A program made the position numbers and the translations under genes. The notes below the pieces were generated by a model. The model was not told the origin of the DNA, ran no database searches, and was given only the letters and a program-made list of their open reading frames with translations. Positions 44,042 through 53,044 of a DNA stretch of 64,000 nt are shown one piece after another (positions within the stretch are counted from its first letter, which is position 1; every line of letters begins with the position of its first letter). The stretch covers positions 1 through 64,000 of the forward strand of contig JBNKDE010000014.1 of the NCBI GenBank assembly GCA_050288105.1, in the 5' to 3' direction. The DNA is from JACNJF01 sp050288105 (GTDB lineage: Bacteria; Pseudomonadota; Gammaproteobacteria; GCA-001735895).

Positions 44042-47000
44042 TCAGGCTAGCGAAACCCTGACGTTTTTAGGATTCGACTTAAGCTGCTGCAACTGGCTCT
44101 CGAGTCGATCCAGCACCTGTTTTGATGTCTCTTCAGGCTTCACCTCGGTCACTGACGCCACAAGGTCAAAATGCACACGGTGACCCAGATCATTGGACTG
44201 AATATCTTGCTGAATCGCGCTTAACATAGCTAGCGCCTGGTCACCATTCGAGCCTGGCAATACCAGCATGAAACAACTTTCATCCCAACGCGCCAGGATA
44301 TCGGTGCCTTTTAAATGAGAATGGATAATATGCGAAATCGACAGAATGACATCGTCGTATAGCTGATTTTCTAACTGATCCTTAATCGTTTTGATATCTA
44401 TATCCATTAAAATCAAAGAGAGCGGTTCACATTGATAGTGACTGCGTTTTAGCTCCTGCTGCATAAATTCACACAAATACGAACGCGTCAGCGCCCCGGT
44501 TAATTCGTCACGGGGTTTATCGGTATGCCCTGTTAGATCGACGATACGACGACTCATCACTTCAGATAGATTGCGATACAGCCGCATCGAGATCCTTGGA
44601 TGAAATAAACCCAGCTGGCGGATACCGCTCCATTTCATCTCCAGCGCGCGAACCTTTTCCTGCGCAGTTACTCGAGACATACGCTCACGCTGTGATAACT
44701 CCGCAACTTCCCCAAACAGATCCCCGGCCTTCAGGTAGCCCAGGGTGTGAACAGATCCATCGGAATCGCGATGTGTCGCTTTTGCAGAGCCTTCCAGCAA
44801 TACAAAAAAGGTATCGCCCTGCACACCCTGGTCAACGATCACATCCCCTCTTTTGAACTCTCGAATAGCCCCGGAAAGAATCGCGCGCTTAATTTGAAAG
44901 CTTTTCAGCCCTTTGAATACAGGGCTATTTTTTAATACATCATCTTTCAGGTTGAGTGAAAGCATATCCCATACTGAAATGAGCCGAATAAAGGACAACA
45001 AAACCGGTGTCAGTACAAAGGTTGAGAACATTGCCAGCACCATTACCAGAGCGCTCAATGCCCCAAAGTAAATCACTGGCTGAAAACTCGACAGCATCAA
45101 TGTTGCGAATCCCAGCGCCAGCGCAATAGAGGTCGTGGTAATCGGGGTTGCTTCATGCAGAATGGTTTTTCTAAGCGCCAGCTCAACATCGTCGGTACCA
45201 CGGGTAAAGAAATGATAGCGTGTCAGAAAATGTATCGTGTCATCCACACAGATACCCAGAGCGATTACAGCCACCATGGTAGTACCTGAATCCAGTGGGA
45301 TCTGGTAATACCCCATCACCCCAAACAGGACCACGACGGAAAAAACGTTAGGGACCAGCGCGATTATGCCAGCACGAAAATCCAGAAATAGAATAGACAC
45401 CAGCAGCAATATCACCACCACCATTAAAAACAGTGACTGAATCTGCCCCCAGGCCAGCGCATCAGCGGCCTTGTTACTCAATACCGAGTCTCCGGTCAGG
45501 GTGATCTGCATACGCGACTTTAAATCGTGCCGGATATAGTCCTCAATTTCCTGGAAAGCCTGCTTCAACTTTTCCGAATTACCCTGGTTATGACGAACCA
45601 GAATGCGCGTACTGCTATAATCAGGGTTCACATAAGCGCTCACCGCACCAAACTGTACGAACTGCATGTACACCTCAATCACTTCATCCTCAAACGGCAG
45701 GCGGGGCTCACTAATGCCTTCCATGGCCTTATGCGTGAGCTTGATAAAATCTGCAAAAGAAAAGCTTTTATCGAACACACCCTGCTGCGCAATAAACTGT
45801 TGGATCTTTTCAATATCCTCCAGGTATCTTACTTTTTTAAAGGTACCCTCGATCGCAGAATCCAGGATGATGGAAAAGGTCTGCATGCCTGATAAATCCT
45901 GATGAATCTGATCAGCACGTTGACGCACCTCCGAATCGTCACTGAAATAGGCCATCGTATCGTTATTGACCTCTAAAAACTGCGCTCCCCAGGCAAAATA
46001 CCCGGCAATAACCATTAACAGTAATAAGGTGGTTTTCTTGATGCGCATCACCACAGAAAAAATACCGACGGCGACACTCTGAAACTTGTTCTGCCTAAGT
46101 GTTAAATGCGTGTTTTTCCCGCCAAATAAACGCAGATAGGCAGGAACAAATAGTGTCGTGACCAGGAAGTTAATCCCCAACCCACCGGATACCAGCCAGC
46201 CGAACTCCTGCAATAGTTCGAGATCGCTCACCGTAATAGAGACAAAGCCAGCAGCCGTGGTTAAAAAAGCCAGCATCACTGCCAGATGCTGATTCACCGG
46301 AAGGCGCTTAACGGCTTCATCCCGCGACAGTCCTTCGCGCAGACCGCTGTGGTACTCAGCCATCAGATGTACATCTTCGGTTGAGCCGATAATAATCAGT
46401 AAAGCGGGAATAATAGAGGTTAGTACATTAACTGGAATTTCCATCCAGGCCATGTAGGACAGGGTCAGGACGATACTGATAATCGCTGAAGAAAGCGGCA
46501 CGATAGAACAGTTTAGTCTGCCCATACTCAGCCCCAGCACGACCAGCAGCATGGCCAGGGCAGCAGGCATAATCGACTTCATATCGATCTGTATCTGTCG
46601 CGAAATCTGGTCTCGCACATAGGGGGAGCTCATCTGAAATGCGTTATCCAGAACAGCCTTAAGGGGTTCCAGCTCACGCTCAATAGCCCCAGTGATTTCA
46701 GCATCCCTGCCCAGACGCTTGGAAGTCTGCTCAATGAACAGATTAATCGCCATGGTCTGATGATCCGACGAGAGCAGGTTTTTATCCACCAGGGTATTGG
46801 CTGCGGCATCCTCCAGCAGCACTTTTATGTCTTCCACTTGCTGAGGAATTTCCAGCAGGAACGGCCTGGTTTCAATAAAACCATTCACCTCCTTTACATT
46901 CGGCACGTCAAATAACGAACTGGTCGAATGCACAAAATCCAGTCGTTTCAGGCGCTTTACTGTTGCTCTGATCGCTTCCAGTTTAGCGGGTTGAAACAGG

Positions 47001-47224
47001 TCCTTATCCGACAGGATCAGCATAACAACGTTATCTGATCCAAATTGCCTGACTGAATCCTGGTAAAACTTCCAGCTTGGGTCGGATTTTGCCAGCAGGC
47101 TTTGTGCCGAGATATCAAATTTAAGGTTCGAGATTTGTGGCGCAACCGAAGCTGTCAGCACCACCAGCGCCAGCAATACCAGACGCGGGTATAGAAAAGA
47201 AAAATTAAGTAACCACCTAACCAT
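44042..47224 (-). CDS. RND/MMPL-type permease fused to cNMP-binding and degenerate GGDEF domains
   Basis: This 1060-residue protein begins with an RND-superfamily permease (about 1-765): a first helix (about 12-30), a periplasmic loop, a sterol-sensing-like bundle with IIGSTEDVHLMAEYHSGL and LAFLTTAAGFVSITVSDL, a second periplasmic loop (about 425-590), and a second bundle with LGICVDDTIHFLTRYHFF and STFVLTPVLLSFIRL. A cyclic-nucleotide-binding domain follows (about 775-890; GVQGDTFFVLLEGSAKA, GDLFGEVAEL). A GGDEF-fold domain (about 904-1060; DELTGALTRSYL, ILMDIDIKTIKD) has its signature changed to DESCF, so it should not make cyclic-di-GMP. Nothing like a periplasmic adaptor is nearby. Confidence 0.88.
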   Translation of the reverse strand: MVRWLLNFSFLYPRLVLLALVVLTASVAPQISNLKFDISAQSLLAKSDPSWKFYQDSVRQFGSDNVVMLILSDKDLFQPAKLEAIRATVKRLKRLDFVHSTSSLFDVPNVKEVNGFIETRPFLLEIPQQVEDIKVLLEDAAANTLVDKNLLSSDHQTMAINLFIEQTSKRLGRDAEITGAIERELEPLKAVLDNAFQMSSPYVRDQISRQIQIDMKSIMPAALAMLLVVLGLSMGRLNCSIVPLSSAIISIVLTLSYMAWMEIPVNVLTSIIPALLIIIGSTEDVHLMAEYHSGLREGLSRDEAVKRLPVNQHLAVMLAFLTTAAGFVSITVSDLELLQEFGWLVSGGLGINFLVTTLFVPAYLRLFGGKNTHLTLRQNKFQSVAVGIFSVVMRIKKTTLLLLMVIAGYFAWGAQFLEVNNDTMAYFSDDSEVRQRADQIHQDLSGMQTFSIILDSAIEGTFKKVRYLEDIEKIQQFIAQQGVFDKSFSFADFIKLTHKAMEGISEPRLPFEDEVIEVYMQFVQFGAVSAYVNPDYSSTRILVRHNQGNSEKLKQAFQEIEDYIRHDLKSRMQITLTGDSVLSNKAADALAWGQIQSLFLMVVVILLLVSILFLDFRAGIIALVPNVFSVVVLFGVMGYYQIPLDSGTTMVAVIALGICVDDTIHFLTRYHFFTRGTDDVELALRKTILHEATPITTTSIALALGFATLMLSSFQPVIYFGALSALVMVLAMFSTFVLTPVLLSFIRLISVWDMLSLNLKDDVLKNSPVFKGLKSFQIKRAILSGAIREFKRGDVIVDQGVQGDTFFVLLEGSAKATHRDSDGSVHTLGYLKAGDLFGEVAELSQRERMSRVTAQEKVRALEMKWSGIRQLGLFHPRISMRLYRNLSEVMSRRIVDLTGHTDKPRDELTGALTRSYLCEFMQQELKRSHYQCEPLSLILMDIDIKTIKDQLENQLYDDVILSISHIIHSHLKGTDILARWDESCFMLVLPGSNGDQALAMLSAIQQDIQSNDLGHRVHFDLVASVTEVKPEETSKQVLDRLESQLQQLKSNPKNVRVSLA

Positions 47225-47398
47225 GCAATATTTGGTCTCACGCCTCGCGCAACAGGAAAATAGGCAGAACTGCCCATAAAGGTATATTAGATTTTGTTAA
47301 TATACCGCTGAAGTTTTAAATAGCAACCTTTTCTTATGGATAACAGCACCAGTTAACAAACTAGCCGATGAAAAGACCGCGTCAGACGGGGACTGAGG

Positions 47399-47833
47399 TT
47401 AAAAATCGATATGCTCTGACAACAATTGCATCACCTCGCGCCAGCTCTTTTCTGCTTCAGGGCCAACCTGCTGAAAAATCTCGCCAAAGCGTTTGCGCTG
47501 TTCGCCAGTTAATTGCGCCTCCAGTTCGGTTCCACTGCGAGTTAACGACAGGCGCTTTATGCGGCGGTCACTATCATCGGTTTGATACCGAATAAATTCA
47601 TGATCAAGCAACTGCTTTAATGGTCGATTCAGGTATTGCTTGCTGACCTGCAGAATCTGCAATAGCTGGGAAATACTGCATTGCGGATTACGCCCGATAA
47701 AGTACAGCAGACGGTGATGTATACGACTCATTCCCAGCTTTGCCAGTCGTTGATCCTGTTTATAGACCATAGCCCTGAAACCAAAAAACATCGCTTCAAG
47801 CGCAAGATTTAATTCCTGTTCTCTATTCATCAT
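47399..47833 (-). CDS. MarR-family transcription regulator
   Basis: This 144-residue winged-helix regulator has ISQLLQILQVSKQYLNRPLKQLLDHEFIRYQTDDSDRRIKRLSLT (about 52-96), the MarR recognition helix and beta-wing (DSDRRIKRL). It is divergent from a class IV aminotransferase. Two near-identical palindromes in the intergenic region are probably its operators, so it should repress itself and the aminotransferase. The ligand is unknown. Confidence 0.88.
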   Translation of the reverse strand: MMNREQELNLALEAMFFGFRAMVYKQDQRLAKLGMSRIHHRLLYFIGRNPQCSISQLLQILQVSKQYLNRPLKQLLDHEFIRYQTDDSDRRIKRLSLTRSGTELEAQLTGEQRKRFGEIFQQVGPEAEKSWREVMQLLSEHIDF

Positions 47834-47845
47834 CGTAATAAATAA

Positions 47846-47860
47846 GTCAATACTATTGAC
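47846..47860. promoter_or_regulatory. Operator-like palindrome 1 (MarR/aminotransferase)
   Basis: GTCAATACTATTGAC is an inverted repeat, GTCA-N7-TGAC, with extra symmetry around it. It lies 13 bases from the MarR start codon. It matches the second site at 47891-47905 in arms and spacing. MarR proteins bind such palindromes. Confidence 0.6.
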
Positions 47861-47890
47861 ATTATAAAATGAGCTTCTGCATAATAATAG

Positions 47891-47905
47891 GTCATTATTA
47901 TTGAC
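47891..47905. promoter_or_regulatory. Operator-like palindrome 2 (MarR/aminotransferase)
   Basis: GTCATTATTATTGAC is a GTCA-N7-TGAC repeat, differing from site 1 at only two central positions. The centres are 45 bases apart, near four helical turns. It lies just before the ribosome site (AAGGA) of the aminotransferase, so bound repressor could block transcription. Confidence 0.6.
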
Positions 47906-47921
47906 CTTTAAGGACGCACCT

Positions 47922-48794
47922 ATGAATCAACAAGCTGTTTGCTGGATGAACGGTCAAATCCAGCCTGCGCATCAGGCCCATATCTCAGTCTTTGACCACG
48001 GTTTACTGTACGGGGATGGTATATTTGAAGGATTAAGGTTTTATTATGGCAAGACCTTTATGCTGCATGCTCATCTGCAAAGACTGCAACAATCGGCTGA
48101 TGCCATTGCCTTAACCCTGCCGTATTCAATGCCACAAATCGAACAGGCTATTGAGCAATTGATTGCCCAGTATCACAGCGACTCCGGCTACCTGCGACTG
48201 GTGGTTACGCGCGGCAAGGGATCATTAGGTATAGATCCATTGAAGTGTGAGAAAGCGTCCCTGTTCATCATCGCCGATGAACTGTCCGTGGTGAATAACA
48301 AACACCTCGAACAGGGCATTAAGCTGCACGTAGCCAGTACCAGACGGACACCCGCGCAATGCCTGGACCCGAAGATTAAAAGCCTGAATTACCTGAACAA
48401 TATCCTTGCACGCATCGAAGCCAATCATGCAGGTATGGATGAAGCCCTTATGCTCAATCTGCAGGGCTATGTCAGCGAAGGCAGCGTAGATAATATATTT
48501 ATTATCACCCAGGGTGGTTTAAAAACCCCGGCCCTGAGTGATGGCCTGTTGCAAGGCATCACCCGCGAAGTGATTATCAACATCGCCAGCGAGCTGGGCA
48601 TAAGCTGTACGCAAACCAGTCTTACACCCGATGACCTAATGCAGGCAGATGAGTGTTTCCTGACAGGGACAGGCGCTGAATTGATTGCGGTAAGCCAGAT
48701 TGATCAACATGTTTTTACCGCACCGGCTAAACCCTTACTACCCGATATTTCGCGCGCATTCCGGCACAGGATCCAGCAGCTATGTGCGACCTGA
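47922..48794 (+). CDS. Class IV aminotransferase, probable branched-chain type
   Basis: This 290-residue PLP enzyme matches class IV aminotransferases. VFDHGLLYGDGIFEGLRFYYGK (about 20-41) and LVVTRGKGSLGIDP (about 91-104) are substrate and cofactor loops, the PLP-lysine is in DPKIKSLNYLNNILARIEA (K about 149-151), and VSEGSVDNIF and FLTGTGAELIAV are phosphate-binding segments. The family includes IlvE, D-amino-acid transaminase and ADC lyase. The GTGAE segment and overall length favour IlvE-like function. The start at 47922 has AAGGA seven bases upstream. Confidence 0.85.
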   Translation: MNQQAVCWMNGQIQPAHQAHISVFDHGLLYGDGIFEGLRFYYGKTFMLHAHLQRLQQSADAIALTLPYSMPQIEQAIEQLIAQYHSDSGYLRLVVTRGKGSLGIDPLKCEKASLFIIADELSVVNNKHLEQGIKLHVASTRRTPAQCLDPKIKSLNYLNNILARIEANHAGMDEALMLNLQGYVSEGSVDNIFIITQGGLKTPALSDGLLQGITREVIINIASELGISCTQTSLTPDDLMQADECFLTGTGAELIAVSQIDQHVFTAPAKPLLPDISRAFRHRIQQLCAT

Positions 48795-48855
48795 GCCAGG
48801 CAGCCGCTATTCATGTAGAGGGTTGCAAGCTGCGATATTGCGAATCGGGAATAAA

Positions 48856-49641
48856 TCAGGCGTGACGGAAAAATAAATCGTACAGCGTGAGTACAATTTC
48901 GATCACGATCAGAATGACAATATACCACTCCACGCGCAAGGTACGCCGGTCCTGCAACAGGCTGAGCAGGGTTTCGGCGGTGCTGCTGATCAACTCCAGT
49001 TTGCGTTCCAGTGCCAGTTGCCGCTCACCGATTTCGTATTCACTTTCCAGGTGATGCCACAGGCGATCGAGCTCAGGGTGCTCCCAGAGTACATCGGGTT
49101 TCTCGCCTACCAGGGCCCGACCGGTCATACGATGCTGCAGTTGCAGGACCTCGCCGATATGATGCAGCAGGTCCTGTGCCCGGCCCTGCAGGCGGCCGGT
49201 CGAATGCATCCGTTCAGCCAGGGGTTCTATTCGATCAAATGCGCGCGCAATCTTTTGTTCACAGTCATCCAGAAATACTGTTTTAGCCAGGATATCGGCA
49301 ACCACCTGTAGCCGAGGCACCGAGATGTCGTGAATAATGAAGCGCTCATTATCAATACGCTCTTCCATAGTCGGATCGACCACAATACTTAGCGTTTCCG
49401 ACTGGGGCGGCTGCAGGGGTATGCGGACGTAGGGCTGTAACTCATTCAGAAAAGTCGCTTCGGCATCGGCAGGCGCATTAAAAAACACGGCCACGCCAAA
49501 CCTGAAAAGCACCACAAACGACTGCTCTGCTAGCGCGATGGTAGTCGGGTCACGTGAGAGTACTTTCATCTGCGAAATGCGACGTGGCTCGATGCTGTTG
49601 CCAAACAGCACGGCTCTTGCCTGGATAGTTGTTTCTGGCAT
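48856..49641 (-). CDS. RMD1/DUF155-family membrane protein
   Basis: This 261-residue protein matches the RMD1/YagE/DUF155 family: FVVLFRFGVAVFFN (about 42-55), ISVPRLQVVADILAKTVFLDDCE (about 105-127), LIGE-like HHIGEVLQLQHRMTGRALVGEKPDVLWEHPELDRLWHHLESEYEIGERQLALERKLELI, then a C-terminal membrane helix (WYIVILIVIEIVLTLYDLF). In yeast, relatives reside in mitochondria and aid translation; the bacterial role is unknown. It is divergent from the polyamine importer. Confidence 0.83.
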   Translation of the reverse strand: MPETTIQARAVLFGNSIEPRRISQMKVLSRDPTTIALAEQSFVVLFRFGVAVFFNAPADAEATFLNELQPYVRIPLQPPQSETLSIVVDPTMEERIDNERFIIHDISVPRLQVVADILAKTVFLDDCEQKIARAFDRIEPLAERMHSTGRLQGRAQDLLHHIGEVLQLQHRMTGRALVGEKPDVLWEHPELDRLWHHLESEYEIGERQLALERKLELISSTAETLLSLLQDRRTLRVEWYIVILIVIEIVLTLYDLFFRHA

Positions 49642-49727
49642 GGATCTAGATCCCTGTAAAATTAGAAGCAGGCCCCGAACAGGACGTCTCCTGTGTGCCT
49701 GCTATAAGCCCGAGGAGTCGAATTTAC

Positions 49728-49743
49728 GGCGCTATCATGCGCC
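49728..49743. repeat. Short inverted repeat in the DUF155-potF gap
   Basis: GGCGC and GCGCC flank a 6-base centre (TATCAT). It lies in the 243-base divergent gap that must hold promoters for the DUF155 gene and the pot operon. Nothing else in this gap is convincing by eye. Confidence 0.35.
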
Positions 49744-49884
49744 AGTATGAATCCAGTTTGCAATAGATATTTACTGCGCTAAAAAGGTAGTCTCCACAGC
49801 TAAAAAAGTACTGTACGCTTAGCCCTCAGCCAATTAACATATGCGCCTCGGCGCCATCCCGGCTCCTGTTTTTCGGGGATCAAA

Positions 49885-50979
49885 ATGAACCGTTCTCAAA
49901 TATATTTTTCTTCTCTGCTGTTAGTGGTTTCAACGTTTGCCCGGGCCGAACAGGCCACGGTTAATATCTATAACTGGAATGATTACTTTGCTGAGGACAC
50001 CCTGCAGCAGTTCGAATCTGCTACCGGGATCAAACCGGTTCTGGACCTGTACGATTCGAACGAGACTCTGGAAGCAAAATTACTCGCTGGCCATAGTGGT
50101 TATGATCTGGTATTTCCTACCGCCAGACCTTTTGCGGCGCGCCAGATTAAAGCAAAAATTTACCAGGCACCTGCGCGCAATAAGCTGAGCGGCTGGAATA
50201 ACCTTGACCCACAATTATTACAGACTCTGGTGGATATAGATCCCGGAAACCAGTACCTGGTGCCCTATATGTGGGGAACCACTGGCATTGGGATCAACGC
50301 CACTAAGGTCAGACAGCTACTCGGCAAAGACATGCCTGTGGATAGCTGGGGATTAATTTTCGACCCTGCGATCAGTGCAAAACTAAAAGACTGCGGTATC
50401 AGTCTGATGGATGATTCTACCGAAGTATTCGCAGCCGCCCTGGCCTACCTCGGGCTGGACCCCAGTTCGACCCGCAAACAGGATATCCAGGCCGCGCAGG
50501 AATTAATCACTCAGGCCAGAGCCAATATCCGCTATTTTCACTCATCGCAATACATCTCGGACCTGGCTAATGGCGACCTCTGTGTTGCACACGCCTACTC
50601 AGGTGATGCACTGCAGGCCGGCGATAGAGCTGAAGAAGCCAAAAATGGGGTCGAAGTGTCCTACATCATCCCCAAAGAAGGTGCTGTGCTGTGGGTTGAC
50701 GTGATGGCAATACCGGCAGATGCACCGCATCCCGAGCAGGCAATGGCCTTTATCGATTTCATGCTGCAACCTGCAAATATCGCTGCCGCATCCAACTATG
50801 TGTATTACGCCAACCCCAACCTGGCCGCCACTGAGTTACTGGATGAGGAACTGCGTAATCATCCCGGCATCTACCCCACAGCAGAAGTCAAACAGAAACT
50901 TTTTGTACTGAAGGAACGCTCCGATAAGGAGATACGTAACATCAATCGTTTATGGACCCGCATTAAAGCAAACCGCTAA
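49885..50979 (+). CDS. Periplasmic polyamine-binding protein (PotF/PotD type)
   Basis: This 364-residue protein has a signal peptide (MNRSQIYFSSLLLVVSTFARA) and the family features NIYNWNDYFAEDTLQQFE (about 27-44), LYDSNETLEAKLLAGHSGYDLVFPTA (about 54-79), YMWGTTGIGIN (about 129-139) and CVAHAYSGDALQAG (about 233-246). It binds putrescine or spermidine in the periplasm. Gene order matches E. coli potFGHI. GGGGA precedes the ATG by five bases. Confidence 0.92.
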   Translation: MNRSQIYFSSLLLVVSTFARAEQATVNIYNWNDYFAEDTLQQFESATGIKPVLDLYDSNETLEAKLLAGHSGYDLVFPTARPFAARQIKAKIYQAPARNKLSGWNNLDPQLLQTLVDIDPGNQYLVPYMWGTTGIGINATKVRQLLGKDMPVDSWGLIFDPAISAKLKDCGISLMDDSTEVFAAALAYLGLDPSSTRKQDIQAAQELITQARANIRYFHSSQYISDLANGDLCVAHAYSGDALQAGDRAEEAKNGVEVSYIIPKEGAVLWVDVMAIPADAPHPEQAMAFIDFMLQPANIAAASNYVYYANPNLAATELLDEELRNHPGIYPTAEVKQKLFVLKERSDKEIRNINRLWTRIKANR

Positions 50980-50990
50980 AGGGCGAAGGT

Positions 50991-52124
50991 ATGGTTAAGG
51001 TACCTGGTCGCCTGATGGAGTCGTGGCAGGATCCTTCATCCCAGCCTTATGTTCAGTTAAAACGGGTCACCCGTCAGTATGGTGACCTGTATGCGGTAGA
51101 CGATGTCAGCCTGGATATCTACCAGGGTGAATTTTTTTCCTTACTGGGCAGCTCGGGTTGCGGCAAGTCGACGCTATTACGCATGCTTGCCGGACTTGAG
51201 ATGCCGACCAGTGGACGTATTCTGATCGATGGGGTGGACGTCACCGATGTGCCCCCCTATCGTCGCCCGGTAAATATGATGTTCCAGTCCTATGCGCTGT
51301 TTCCACACATGTCGGTGGAAAACAATATTGCGTTTGGCCTGAAGCAGGAAAAACTCTCTGCCGATGAGCGTAAAGAGCGCATTGAACAGATGCTCAAGCT
51401 GCTGCACATTGAGCCTTTGCGTCAACGCCGACCGGATCAGTTATCGGGAGGACAAAAACAACGCGTGGCCCTCGCCAGAAGCCTGGCCAAGCATCCCAAG
51501 CTGCTGTTGCTGGATGAGCCGCTGGGTGCACTGGATAAACGCCTGCGTGAAAACACCCAGTTTGAGCTGGTCAACCTGCAGGAAAAACTGGGCATTACCT
51601 TTATCACGGTCACGCATGATCAGGAAGAGGCGATGACCATGTCCTCGCGTATCGCCGTTATGCACGATGGGCATATCGTACAGGTGGATACACCATCTGG
51701 AATTTATGAATATCCCAACTCGCGATTCGTGGCCGGCTTTGTCGGCTCGATCAATCTGTTTGAAGGCAAGGTCATCGAGCGTAACGATGCAGAAGCGATC
51801 ATCGAAGGTGCGGACGGTGAACAGTATCATATGCACTGCCTGCAACCACTGGCGCTGGGTTCACCAGTTGTGGTTGCGGTACGGCCAGAAAAAATTCGGC
51901 TCGCGCGCGAGGCTAACGACAGCGCAGTAAACCAGATCAGGGGTCGCGTAGAAGACATCGCCTACCTGGGTGATGTTTCCATCTTCCACCTCAAAACTGC
52001 CTCCGGGCGCAAGCTACAGATGACTCTTACCAATACCCGTCCAATCATCGAACAAACCCTGACCTGGGGTGAGCAAGTAGTGGTTGAATGGGACCCTGAT
52101 GGTGGCGTGGTGCTAACCGAATGA
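50991..52124 (+). CDS. Polyamine ABC transporter ATPase (PotG/PotA type)
   Basis: This 377-residue ATPase has Walker A GSSGCGKST (about 52-60), Q-loop NMMFQSYALFPHMSV, signature LSGGQKQRVALARSL (about 150-164), Walker B LLLLDEPLGALD (about 170-181), switch His in ITVTHDQEEA, and a C-terminal TOBE domain (about 290-370). It energises the importer. The stop overlaps the next start by ATGA. Confidence 0.94.
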   Translation: MVKVPGRLMESWQDPSSQPYVQLKRVTRQYGDLYAVDDVSLDIYQGEFFSLLGSSGCGKSTLLRMLAGLEMPTSGRILIDGVDVTDVPPYRRPVNMMFQSYALFPHMSVENNIAFGLKQEKLSADERKERIEQMLKLLHIEPLRQRRPDQLSGGQKQRVALARSLAKHPKLLLLDEPLGALDKRLRENTQFELVNLQEKLGITFITVTHDQEEAMTMSSRIAVMHDGHIVQVDTPSGIYEYPNSRFVAGFVGSINLFEGKVIERNDAEAIIEGADGEQYHMHCLQPLALGSPVVVAVRPEKIRLAREANDSAVNQIRGRVEDIAYLGDVSIFHLKTASGRKLQMTLTNTRPIIEQTLTWGEQVVVEWDPDGGVVLTE

Positions 52125-53044
52125 AGCTGAATCTGCACACTCTGCAGGACAGACTTTCCAGCGGCTGGGGACGCCGAATCAGCATAGGGTTACCTTATCT
52201 GTGGCTGGGTATTTTATTCCTGTTGCCTTTCCTGATTGTGCTGAAGATCAGTCTGGCTGAACCCATGCTCAACCAGCCGCCCTATACGCCGCTAACCACC
52301 CTGAGCGATGATTCCGTATTACAGATCAATATCAACCTGGGCAATTATGTACTGCTGAGCGAAGACCCACTCTACCTGGATGCCTTTATTAATTCGCTAC
52401 GCGTGGCCGCCATCAGCACCCTGCTCTGCCTGCTTATCGGATATCCGATGGCGTACACCATTGCCACCGTCAAACAGAGCTGGCGTAATATCCTGCTAAT
52501 GATGATTATCCTGCCTTTCTGGACCTCATTCCTGATCCGTGTCTACGCCTGGATTGGTATCCTTAAGCCGCAGGGCATACTCAATGATTTACTGCTGGCG
52601 CTAGGTGTCATTAACCATCCGCTGGCGATACTGCACACCCAGCTCGCAGTTTACATCGGCATAGTATATTCCTATCTTCCGTTTATGATCCTTCCGCTGT
52701 ACGCCAACCTGGCGAAGCTCGATCACAGCCTGCTGGAGGCTTCTGCAGATCTTGGTGCGCGCCCACTCACATCGTTTTTGCGTATCACTTTTCCGCTCTC
52801 TCTACCCGGAGTCATCGCGGGAAGCATGCTGGTTTTTATCCCTGCGGTTGGCGAGTTTGTTATCCCGGACCTGCTGGGCGGGCCGGATAGCCTGATGGTA
52901 GGAAAGTTGATGTGGACTGAGTTTTTCTCCAATAAGGACTGGCCGCTGGCATCCGCGCTGGCGATCTGCATATTGTTCCTGCTGGTAATCCCGTTTATCG
53001 CAATGCAGCGTCTGCACCAGCGATTCGAGGACAAATCCATATGA
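52121..53044 (+). CDS. Polyamine ABC transporter permease (PotH/PotB type)
   Basis: This 307-residue inner-membrane permease has about six helices and the EAA loop EASADLGARPLTSFLRITFPLSLPGVIAG (about 206-234) for contact with the ATPase. It overlaps both neighbours by four bases. Confidence 0.94.
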   Translation: MKLNLHTLQDRLSSGWGRRISIGLPYLWLGILFLLPFLIVLKISLAEPMLNQPPYTPLTTLSDDSVLQININLGNYVLLSEDPLYLDAFINSLRVAAISTLLCLLIGYPMAYTIATVKQSWRNILLMMIILPFWTSFLIRVYAWIGILKPQGILNDLLLALGVINHPLAILHTQLAVYIGIVYSYLPFMILPLYANLAKLDHSLLEASADLGARPLTSFLRITFPLSLPGVIAGSMLVFIPAVGEFVIPDLLGGPDSLMVGKLMWTEFFSNKDWPLASALAICILFLLVIPFIAMQRLHQRFEDKSI

